NCBI GenBank assembly: GCA_002778215.1
Contig: PCDM01000018.1
Coordinates: 1,364,001-1,428,000, forward strand
DNA length: 64,000 nt
Direction: 5' to 3'
DNA from: Esteya vermicola
Taxonomy: Eukaryota > Ascomycota > Sordariomycetes > Ophiostomatales > Ophiostomataceae
Shown here: positions 21,673 through 30,630 of the stretch, piece after piece
How the letters are laid out: each line of letters begins with the position of its first letter
Position numbering within the stretch: the first letter of the stretch is position 1
Notes under the pieces: model-generated
What the model was told of the DNA's origin: nothing
The model's database searches: none
The model's input: only the letters and a program-made list of their open reading frames with translations
Made by a program: the position numbers and the translations under genes

Positions 21673-22494
21673 CTACAGCCGGTCTTCTGGCCGCTTCAAG
21701 CCCGTTGCCAATGTCAGCCCGCTGATGGCCGACAACACGCTGTCCACGAGAGCCTTGGCCATGCCCTGGCCACGCTTGCTGCCCATCGGGGAACTGCTCT
21801 CGCCAAAAGCGCTGCCGCTGCCGCCGCCGCCGGACAGCTGGTCACCGCTGCTGCCCATGGTGGGCAGAACGTTGTCGCTGGCCGATAGGCTGACAAAGAG
21901 ACTAAAGGGCACGAGCCAGACACAGAGGCCAAAGTAGGAGGCGATCTCGGTGAAGGACGGCACGTCGTCTGGCGTGTCGTAGTAGGATGACATGTTCTGG
22001 TAGGCTTGCTGCTGGTGGTTGGAGAAGTACCGAAACCAGACGTAGTGGTTGACGAGTACGAGGACTGACAGAGCATTAGGCGGGGCAGAGTGCGCAGGCC
22101 AGGAGGACAAGAGAGGGCTTACCACACGATGAGAGGAAGAGGGGATCAGAGAGCTGCACGTAGGGAAACCGGCGCATGTTGCCTAGGTAGATGATGTGAG
22201 AAAAGACGCCGAGCATCGTCTGCCAAAAAGGGAAGCCGTCGACGAGGCAGAGGATGAGCTGGAGGCCGACGACGCCGTAAATGATGCGGGTCAGGATGCG
22301 TTTGGCAATGACCGAGTGCTCTTCGACCAGCTCGGATAAATAGTAGAGGCCCGATGCTGTCCTGTTAGAAGAGGAATGCAAAAGCAAAAATGAAAAGGAA
22401 CATGAAAATCAGAAAAAATCTCACCAATAGCCAGAGTCAAGAAGAAGAAGCCCACGATAGAGCCGAGATAGCCGACTAGAGGAAGGAGCCACAT
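21673..22494 (-). CDS. SVP26: SVP26/TEX261-family ER-Golgi cargo adaptor, three exons
   Basis: Exons 22425..22494, 22123..22356 and 21673..22064 (minus strand) give 231 residues, essentially the length of yeast Svp26 (228). The start MWLLPLVGYLGSIVGFFFL, the segment ASGLYYLSELVEEHSVIAKR across the first splice, and FPFWQTMLGVFSHIIYL are typical. Four hydrophobic spans precede a Gly/Ser-rich C-terminal tail. Svp26 sits in early Golgi and ER membranes and loads mannosyltransferases into COPII vesicles, so it would support protein glycosylation. Both introns (68 and 58 bp) interrupt in phase 1. The ATG lies 383 bp from the BUD23 ATG on the opposite strand. Confidence 0.93.
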
Positions 22495-22877
22495 GATTGC
22501 GGAGCAGCAGCCACCAGGGCAGCTCACATCCCAGCGCAAGATGTGTTGTGGTGGTGGTCGAGAACTGCGAGGCAGCTGGGTGATGAAGAGACAAAGAAGA
22601 TTGCCAGTACGGAGTAAGCTGCCATCGCCAGCTTCGTGTCCTCTCGGCACCGCCCACTGGATTAATCCGGAATTAATCCGGCGCAACCCTCATCTTAGTC
22701 ATCATTGAAGATAAGATAAGAACTGCCCCACCAAAAATATTTCGAACTCTGACTTCAAGATGCTTTGAACTAACTGACAGGCTCGCCATTGCAGTCGAAT
22801 CGTTTCTTTTGCCTGGATTTTCTGTTGTCTCTGTTTCTTGTATTGGCTTGCCCGTACTGGTGTGACTGTCAGCAATT
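22495..22877. promoter_or_regulatory. shared divergent promoter, SVP26 / BUD23
   Basis: 383 bp between the two start codons on opposite strands, so it must contain both promoters. One TACGGAGTA nonamer is at 22608-22616. The sequence ATTAATCCGGAATTAATCCGG at about 22660-22680 is a short direct repeat. Confidence 0.6.
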
Positions 22878-23978
22878 ATGTCTCGGCCTGAAGATACCTT
22901 GTAAGTCTGTCTGAAAATCAAAGAACATCAAAATCTGAAAAACGGCATGGAAAACGGAGGCAAATGGAAAAACATCTAACAGTGTCCCAGAGCGGCAGAC
23001 ATTCACTACAATGACTCAGAGGCACGCAAGTACACGACAAGCTCCCGAATCCAAAATGTACAGGCGTCCATGACACGGCGAGCCTTGGAGCTGCTCGACT
23101 TGCCTGGACCCAGTTTTATTCTCGATATTGGCTGCGGCAGCGGGTTGTCTGGCGAGATTCTGACCATGTCCGGCACAGTCACGAGGCGGCGGCGGCGGCG
23201 TAACGGCTTGGGAGAAGTTGTGGATGAAGAGGGAGCGGACTCTGGTCTCGAGGATGACAGCGATGAAGACGACGCCGGCGACGACGGCAGTGACTCGGGC
23301 TCGACCAGCGAAGAAATCGGCAACGGCCCCCATATCTGGGTGGGCATGGACATCAGTCCGTCCATGCTGGACGTTGCCCTGCAGCGCGACGTGGCTGGCG
23401 ACTTGATGCTCGCCGACATGGGCCAGGGCGTGCCGTTCCGCGCCGGCTCCTTTGACGCCGCCATCAGCATCAGCGCGCTGCAGTGGCTCTGCAACGCCGA
23501 GAGCAGTGACACGTCGCCGCAGGGCCGGCTGTCGCGCTTCTTCAACGGCCTCTACGCCTCGCTCCGTCGTGGCGGCCGCGCCGTCTGCCAGTTCTACCCC
23601 AAGAACGACACACAGCGGTCCATGATCACGCAGGCGGCCGTGCGCGCCGGCTTTGGTGCCGGCATTCTCGAAGACGACCCGGGCACGAAGAACGTAAAGG
23701 TGTACCTCGTGCTGACAGTGGGCGGTACGACCTTTGGCAGCAATGCGGCAGGCGCAGCCAAGAGCAGCGATATCACGGGTGTCGTGGCAGGCATGGATGA
23801 CGTCGACATTGTAGACGAGCGGCCACAGCGCAGCGGCAAGGGTGGCAAGGGCAATGCGGCTCTGAAAAAGGGCAGCAAGGCATGGATTGCCAAGAAGAAG
23901 GAGCAGATGGAGCGCAAGGGCAAGGTCGTCAAGGCCAGTTCCAAGTACACGGGACGGAAACGGCGGCCTGCTTTTTGA
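22878..23978 (+). CDS. BUD23: BUD23-type 18S rRNA (guanine-N7) methyltransferase, two exons
   Basis: Methylates a guanine of 18S rRNA at N7 using SAM and assists export of the small subunit, in the nucleus with Trm112. Exon 1 is only 23 bp (22878..22900); exon 2 is 22991..23978; 336 residues in all. The joined start MSRPEDTLAADIHYNDSEAR matches the family, and the acceptor (CCCAG at 22990) is fixed by phase. SAM motif I is ILDIGCGSGLSG. The C-terminal nuclear tail GSKAWIAKKKEQMERKG with KYTGRKRR is intact. Yeast Bud23 has 275 residues; most of the excess is a basic-then-acidic insert of about 50 residues (RRRRRR...SDEDDAGDDGSD) between motif I and the GMDIS strand. Confidence 0.94.
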
Positions 23979-24512
23979 TGTCTGCTTTCCTTTTCCTTCT
24001 TCTTTTCTTCTTCTTCTTTTCTTCTTCTCTTCTCCTTTTCTTCTCTCTCTTTGGTTGGCCATTTGTATTCGGTTCATTCTCGGTCTTGGTCCTGGCGTTG
24101 GCGTATCAAAATGTGTCCACGAGTGATGTAGCATAATAGAACACAACAGACATACCCATACGCATATTCATGTACATCTTTGTCCATCTTTTGTCACGCG
24201 TGGTCTACCGTCCAAGATTACAGATACAAGACGGGTTAAAAATCCCGGCATTCAGCCAGGAACACATATACAGTGTGTGCGACAGCCAGCAAGCCATTGG
24301 CCAGACGTCTTTATCAAGGCTATTCATCCGTTAAATTGGGCTGCTCCGGCAATTCCGCTCGACCTGCTCTGTCCTCGGTAGCCAGGAAACGGGATGGATC
24401 ATGGTGGTTTGCATGTCTCCCAGCCGAATATATTCCTCATCTATAGGGAGCATCCTTCGTGCTCCCAATCCTGTACATTTCTTCTCTCTATGCGTCTGTT
24501 TTTGATTTCAAC
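23979..24512. other. intergenic spacer
   Basis: 3' flank of BUD23 with a strong C/T tract (about 23985-24050), then the promoter of the DUF1996 gene. No exon recognised. Confidence 0.5.
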
Positions 24513-25734
24513 ATGTTGCCAAAATCCATTGCGGCAGCCGCCGCTGTCCTCCTTGCCCAGGATGCCGTCGTGCAGGCCCAGCAGATGATGCGTTTCTCGT
24601 GCTCTCAGCTCGTCATTGAGCGTCTGGACCCTCTCGTGAACCCGGGAGCACTCGAGTCGCCGCATATGCACCAAATCAACGGCGGCAATGCGTTCAATGC
24701 CAGCATGGACCCGGCCACCCTCGACCCGGTGCGCGACTCGACCTGCACCAGCTGCACATTTTCCGAGGACTTTTCCAACTACTGGACAGCCAACCTCTAC
24801 TTCCGCTCACGCAACGGTTCCTTCCGCCGCGTCCCGCAGATGGCCAACCAGGGCTTGCGAGCCATTGGTGGACTCACCGTCTACTACATTCCACCGTACG
24901 ACGGACACACAAATGTGACGGCCTTTAAGCCGGTAGGTCTATAGCTGGCCTTTTTCTGCTCTTGGTGTTTATACTAACTACCCACCCTCTCCCCCAGGGC
25001 TTCCGCATGCTCGTTGGCGACGCCATGCTCCGGTCACCGCGTGCCCAGCAGCGTCAGCTGTGCCACCGCTGCTTCAGCACCATCAACCAGGTGCCGTTTG
25101 GCGGAGCACCCTGCACGGGCAGCGACACACAGGCGCTGCCCCGGGGCTTTTGCGAGGGCGGCATCCGGACAACCATTACGTTTCCGACGTGCTGGGACGG
25201 CAAGAACACGGACAGCGCTGACCACAAGAGTCATGTGGCATACCCGGCAACGGGTACCTTTGAGTCGACAGGGACGTGTCCGGCCAGTCACCCGGTGCGG
25301 CTGCCGCAGCTCATGTACGAGGTCATGTGGGACACGCGCGAGTTCAACAAGAAGGATCTGTGGCCCGAAGATGGCTCGCAGCCGTTTGTCTACAGCACGG
25401 GAGACGCGTAAGTGCTGTTGGGGGCCTGGCGTGGAGAACCCGACCACTGACAGAGACAGGCGCGGATATTCGCAGCACGGCGACTACATCTTTGGCTGGA
25501 AGGGCGATGCACTGCAGCGAGCACTCGATCACCGCTGCGGCAATGACCGATGCAGCGTTTTGGAGTCACAGTCGTCCGAGGAGGCGATGAAGTGCACCAA
25601 AGAACAGACGGCCAAGGACGAAGTAGATGCCTGTGAGTAATGAGACATTGAGAGAGAGAGAGAGGGAGAGAGATATGAGTCTAACATGGTTCTTAGGGCT
25701 TCACGCGCTTCCGGGTAATGCCATGATTGCCTAA
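24513..25734 (+). CDS. secreted DUF1996-domain protein, four exons
   Basis: Exons 24513..24932, 24998..25407, 25460..25632 and a final 38-bp exon 25697..25734; 346 residues. A signal peptide covers about 22 residues (MLPKSIAAAAAVLLAQDAVV...). The DUF1996 pattern follows: SPHMHQINGGNAFN, CTSCTFSEDFSNYWTANLYF, FPTCWDGKN, LPQLMYEVMWDT, GYSQHGDYIFGWKGD and the terminal WLHALPGN. The Trp of that last motif is created by joining exons 3 and 4, which supports the tiny exon; without splicing the frame would stop at 25638. These secreted fungal proteins are conserved across Pezizomycotina, but their biochemical role is not established. Intron 3 contains an AG microsatellite. Confidence 0.92.
25650..25673 (+). 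repeat. AG dinucleotide repeat in the last intron of the DUF1996 gene
   Basis: About twelve AG units with one GG interruption. Confidence 0.85.
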
Positions 25735-26129
25735 TGAAGGCTGAAGTGTTCTTGGACGTTCTTGTTGTTCTCCTTTTTGATTCTCATCATCCACTCATTA
25801 TTCCATTTACCCATGACTACAAATGAACATTGTGACATTGAATGCTTGCCCAGAATGCCCAGACTGTCGGATGCCAGGCGGCCAAAATGCCAAAATGCCA
25901 AAACGCCCAGACACGCCACAGATCCTGGTGTCAGATTAAAGAGCCTCGGAGAGTTTACGAGTCTTTTTAACCATACCACATATTGTTTCGGAAGCGTTGC
26001 CGCTTCCGTTCCCCGCAAAGTGAATAAGAATAAGAATTTCAATGCTAGCAGGGAATACAAAAAGAGTAGATCTGTACGCGTATTGTGCAGAGAACATGGG
26101 CTGCCTCTTCTCCAGACAATGCAGGCGGC
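25735..26129. other. intergenic spacer
   Basis: Between two plus-strand genes. It contains short direct repeats of GCCAAAATGCCAAAATGCCAA type at about 25880-25905. No exon recognised. Confidence 0.5.
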
Positions 26130-27881
26130 ATGCTCCCACGACGTTTGCAGCGTGAGCGTTGGTGGGTAGTGCTGCTCTTTGTCAGTGGCTGTTTTCTGCT
26201 GTCCCGTCTCCGTCTGGCCACGAGACCCTCGTTGTCCTACTCGTCTTCTTTGTTGCATCCGTCCTCTTTGTCCTCTCCGACTCGAGCCTCACTCGCACAC
26301 CTGCAAGCTGCCCCATTCAGTCTGCCCGCGTCTTTCCGCTACAGCTGCCGCCATGTGCAGATGCGATTTGCTGATTCTGCATCTGAGCAAGAGATCCGAG
26401 AGATCCAAGACATTCGAGAGAGCCCTGGGGACCAGGTGGACCATCGCCGCGTCATCCGTCTCGGAGGTCCGTTAGTGCCGCCTGCCACGACTGTCTATCA
26501 GACACCCGACGGTGGCGGGAGTCCAGAGGAAGTGAGGCAAGGCCAGCCTGGACCTGAGCCTCAGCTGCCAGCCTGTCAGCCGCTAGTTCTGCATGTTACG
26601 CGTCCTTATCCGGAGCTGGGTGGCAGCAGCGGCAGAAGAAGAGCCAATACGACCGACAGCACAAGTGATAGCGGTGCTGATGGCGGTGCGGATGCCGATG
26701 CTAGTGCTGACGCTGGCAGAGATCGCATCCTCTTTGGTCTCTCGTCCACGCACGGCCGTCTGCGCCGCTCGCTCGACGGGTTTGCTCATTGGCTCGGCGG
26801 GACGAAATATGCCTCGCTGGTGGCCATTATCAACGAGGACGGAACGGCTGGCGACGACCATGATGTCAGCGGCTCAACCGCTTTGATTTCTAGGCCGTTG
26901 TCGTCGTCATCTTCGTCGTCTTCGTCGTCTTCGTCGTCTCTGCGCGTCCTCGAAGCCCTCTATGAGCAGGCCCGTATTCGCTTGCATGCCACGCACCCCC
27001 ACAACCGCTCGCTGAGCATCGCCCAGAACCACTTTGCCGTCCTCGCTCTGCTGCTGGAGCGGGCCTCGCCCCACACGCACTGGCTGGCCCTCATTGACGA
27101 CGACACCTTTTTCCCGTCCCTCTTTCGCCTCGACGCGGCCCTGCAGCAGCACAACCACAGCACGCCCCTCTGGCTGGGGGCGCTGTCGGAGGACTTTGAT
27201 GCCGTCGCCGCCTGGGGCTACATGGCCTATGGCGGTGCCGGCATCTTTCTCAGCGTGCCTCTGGCGCGCCAGCTCGTCGTCCACCTCGACGACTGTCTAC
27301 ACGTACGAGAACAGGCACAGGATAAGAGTCCCTCTCGGGTCACCGGGGACGGCATCCTCCGAGACTGCCTCTACCGCTACACGACCACCAAGCTGACCCT
27401 GCTGCCAGGACTGTACCAGCACGACCTCTACGGCAACCTGGCCGGCTTCTACGAGTCTGGCATCCTCCCCCTCTCGGTCCACCACTGGCGCAGCTGGTAC
27501 CACCTCCCTCTTCCAGCCATGGCCGCCATCGGCCGCCTCTGTGGCGACTGCTTCCTGCAGCGCTGGGCGTTTGTATCGGGCGACAGGACGGCAGACACTC
27601 TGCTGGCCAATGGCTTCTCGGTCACGCAGTACCCTCAAGGACTCGGCGCCTATGACCTGTCCCTCATGGAATCGACGTGGTCACGTGCCGGGAACGAGTT
27701 TGATTTTAGTCTGGGACCGCTGCGCTCGGCTCTGGATCGTCGAGAGAAAAAGTCGTACCAGCTAGCCGACACGCTCGTCGATGCTAGCAGCGGAGCCCTC
27801 CGGCAAGTGTACATTTATCGCGGCGACTTTCTGATCGACGAGCCTGACGAGGTCTTTGAAATGGTGTGGGGATCAAATTAA
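26130..27881 (+). CDS. Fringe-like (DUF604-type) glycosyltransferase, type II membrane protein
   Basis: Single exon, 583 residues from the first ATG; the longer open frame uses a GTG. A basic N-terminus (MLPRRLQRERWW) is followed by one membrane anchor (VVLLFVSGCFLL), as in Golgi glycosyltransferases. A poorly conserved Ser/Asp-rich stem contains a run of about 15 serines encoded by TCG/TCT/TCA repeats (26890-26940). The catalytic region has WLALIDDDTFFPSL, with the metal-binding DDD at ~323-325, then WGYMAYGGAGIFLS, TGDGILRDCLY and GLYQHDLYGN, matching the Fringe/beta-1,3-transferase fold. The sugar and acceptor are not predictable. It would act in the Golgi lumen on glycoproteins or glycans. 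Confidence 0.85.
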   Translation: MLPRRLQRERWWVVLLFVSGCFLLSRLRLATRPSLSYSSSLLHPSSLSSPTRASLAHLQAAPFSLPASFRYSCRHVQMRFADSASEQEIREIQDIRESPGDQVDHRRVIRLGGPLVPPATTVYQTPDGGGSPEEVRQGQPGPEPQLPACQPLVLHVTRPYPELGGSSGRRRANTTDSTSDSGADGGADADASADAGRDRILFGLSSTHGRLRRSLDGFAHWLGGTKYASLVAIINEDGTAGDDHDVSGSTALISRPLSSSSSSSSSSSSSLRVLEALYEQARIRLHATHPHNRSLSIAQNHFAVLALLLERASPHTHWLALIDDDTFFPSLFRLDAALQQHNHSTPLWLGALSEDFDAVAAWGYMAYGGAGIFLSVPLARQLVVHLDDCLHVREQAQDKSPSRVTGDGILRDCLYRYTTTKLTLLPGLYQHDLYGNLAGFYESGILPLSVHHWRSWYHLPLPAMAAIGRLCGDCFLQRWAFVSGDRTADTLLANGFSVTQYPQGLGAYDLSLMESTWSRAGNEFDFSLGPLRSALDRREKKSYQLADTLVDASSGALRQVYIYRGDFLIDEPDEVFEMVWGSN

Positions 27882-28009
27882 AGACCGCTGCCAAAAAGGC
27901 TTGCAGGTTTTGCAGGCTTTTTGCAGGCTATGGAGACCTGCACTAGACAAGAGGGGGTCTGGCGTGGGAACAAGTGCGGTGTAGCCAATGCGCAGCTAAA
28001 ATTCCACTA

Positions 28010-28390
28010 CTCGAGTACGTTAGTACTGCCGCAGTACTTGAAAAGTTCGAGATACCTTGAGCTAGGGTGAATTTGCATGGCAAGCAAAGTATCCACGAGT
28101 AGAGAGTACGAGTACGGAGTACGCAGTACGTACATAGTACCCATGCCAGAAGCAGCTGATCAAGTAGAAGATTACGGATTTCTCGCCGCGCGGAGAGTAC
28201 ATAGTACACAGTACTCCGTACTTGCAATCAGCTGTTGATATCCACTGCATGATAATAGAGTTGGATTTTCTCTCGAGACTCATTACGTGCTTGACCGTAT
28301 TTTTTACAGTTCAAGAGTACGTATACTCGTAGTCCAGAGTACTTTGTACATACGAGTACGAGTACTGCGTGCAAGCAATCGTACGTGGCC
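28010..28390. repeat. GTAC-rich cluster (TACGAGTAC / TACTCCGTA words)
   Basis: Within 380 bp there are about twenty GTAC tetramers in words such as GAGTACGAGTACGGAGTAC and AGTACTCCGTAC. Perfect nonamers are at 28113-28121 and 28211-28219. Confidence 0.75.
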
Positions 28391-28513
28391 GTCTTGACGA
28401 ATCTGGACGAATTCTAGAAAATGCAGACAGTGATTGCATGAATGCAGGAGACTGCGAAAATTCTGTTCAGCGGCAAAGATCGCCAAGATATCTTATCGGG
28501 ATCTCCAACTGGT

Positions 28514-28556
28514 TCTGTTCGTGCTCGTGTTCGTGCTCGTGCCCACGCTCGTGCGT
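28514..28556 (+). repeat. TCGTGC-type degenerate tandem repeat
   Basis: Six to seven imperfect hexamers (TCGTGC, TCGTGT, TCGTGC, CCACGC). It accounts for an Arg/Ala-rich open frame that I did not accept as a gene. Confidence 0.75.
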
Positions 28557-30630
28557 TTTCTCTAGAATCTGCGGGTTCTTACGTATATAGTGAACATACG
28601 GTGCCAGAGTTCTCCGTCCTCCGTCTTGTCCTGTCCTCTGTCTCTTGTCGGTTACGACTACTGCGTAATTTCCTCCGCCCTCTGCTCTTCCATGGCTGTG
28701 TTTTGTTTAGCATCTCGGTAATAATGAATTCTCAAGTGAGGTACTTTGTCTCGGTGCAATCTGCGTAAAAATAGATTGTGGAGACTCATCCAATGCCTGC
28801 TCTCAGAGTACGAAAGGCAGGCAGAAATACACAAATACGAGCACTTGTTTATCCTTGTCCAGCACAAGCTGTACAAAGTGTACCAGTATATCTACATTGT
28901 AAGAGTAACTTTACACTACTCGTAAGTAAACAGAGCCAACAAGAGCCAGCCAATGAGGAGCGGGCCTGTGGTTACAATGTGACCCAGAAAAGGGAGTATA
29001 ATTAGTCCACAGTTTAATTGCTCCGTGCGAAACACGGTGTGATAGCCCCCTTTGCAGCAACGCTTTAGCGCTCCTTTGTACTTTTTCCCCCTCGGCCCTG
29101 CTGCTCAGTACCTGTCCGTATCACTCTGACCCGTACTCGAACAGTGGTACTACTTGTATGTACTCCGTACCTCCTCCTGTCACAGGCGCCATGGCCCAGA
29201 ACCGCCCCTTGGAGTCCTGCTGAATCCCTGACTATCGCCCTCAATTTCCGGTTTACAACCGTCTAAAACAGCTAGCGCCAACTGCCTCTCCCATTCTTAC
29301 GCTCTTTCATCTTTCTTTCAGGGGACCTCCGCATCCTAGTCCACGTCGCTCGCCTCTCCCTCCCACTTCCTCCTTTGCTCTCCGGTTTCGACCTTCGACC
29401 TTCGTTTTGCCCTCCTTCGACCACAGTCACTCGTTTCGGCTATCCCGTCTATTTTACTTTTTTTTCTTTTTTCCTTTCTATTTTTTCCCCTTTCCCTCTC
29501 TTGTGCTTTGTGTACGTACGCAGTAGTCTATTTCTCTCGCAGCCTGACATTCCGTTTTCTCACTCGTCTTCCCTCCCCTTCTCCTTTTCTCCTTTTCTCT
29601 CTTTCTGTTCCTCCTTGTCTTGCTTCCCCTTCTCCATTCCCTTTTTTTATTCTATCCCGGCGCTTCACGAAAGCCCTGCCTCTCTTTTATCTCTCACTCT
29701 CGCTCTTCCCCAGGAAGTTTTCCGGTCCGATCGTTTCTTATCTTTCTTGGCTGCATGTCCTCTGCTTTTTTTTTATTTTTTTTATATCTTTATTATTTTT
29801 TTTTTTGGCTACATTTCTCGAATACTGTATGAAGAAGGAAATCCTCTTCTGGAATCACCTGCATTGCTCTCTCGTTTTGGATCGACAACTTTAATTCTTC
29901 CGTCTGTTGTCTCTTTTCTCGTCTCGCCCGTCCATTTCTGTCGATTCCTGTCTATTTTTGTCGTGTCAAACCCGGCGCACCCCAGACGTGAGACACTTTG
30001 CTCCTCGCATCAGGGGTCCCTTTCCTTGTTCAGTGGCCAGAACGTCTGTGTTTTTTTTGGGCGTTTCTTCTCTCTCCGCCTCTTCGGCTTCTCCTTCGAT
30101 TCCTTTGAGCGTTCCGTTCTGACGTTGCTCGTGCACGGTGGGCTTCCAACAAAGAACAGAAAAAAAACAGGAGGCGTGCATTGGCAGTTAGTTACAACAA
30201 CGGCTGTAGAACAGCACACAGCAGACTGCAGACGGCCAGAACCACAGCAGCACACGCGGCAAAGCAAAACAGTCACACGGCAGCACAGCAACACGACTCA
30301 TTCCTTCTGTTCCTGAATTGACCACTCCGTCCACACCCACATCCCACATCCTGCGTACCCGGTTGTACGCACGCCAGTATATACGCCTTCTTTGTCTTTT
30401 TTTTTGCTCTCTCTTTACAGTTTGATTTTGGAGGGTTCTTTGTCTTTCTTGCCCCGTCCGGACAGTGTTCTCTTTTTGCCGGATATTTGTCCCAACGCCA
30501 GACTCTATAATCGATAATTTCGGACGGACAAGACGCCTCTCTGGTCTCTCTCCGGTCTCTCTCTGGTCTCTCGGGTCCCTTTCTCAGGTCCTCTCGTCTC
30601 TCGGACTCTTGGGTCTCACAGCATGCAACC

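Larger units (their letters stand above)
27882..30630. other. long intergenic region with GTAC-rich cluster and pyrimidine-rich leader
   Basis: 2.7 kb without a recognised gene. The left third holds a TGCAGG(C/T)TTT short repeat (27900-27930) and the GTAC cluster (28010-28390). The middle has the CGTGCTCGTG repeat (28514-28556) and one TACTCCGTA at 29161-29169. The right 1.3 kb (about 29330-30625) is extremely C/T-rich on the plus strand and leads into the TBC gene; I take it as its promoter and 5' untranslated region. Confidence 0.55.

Noticed and set aside
28442..28768. 108-codon frame with Arg-Ala repeats
   Set aside because: Encoded by the TCGTGC tandem repeat; no other support.
29375..30316. 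313-codon plus-strand open frame rich in Phe, Ser, Leu
   Set aside because: Results from C/T-rich composition; no domain, no conserved residues, and it precedes the TBC start like a leader.
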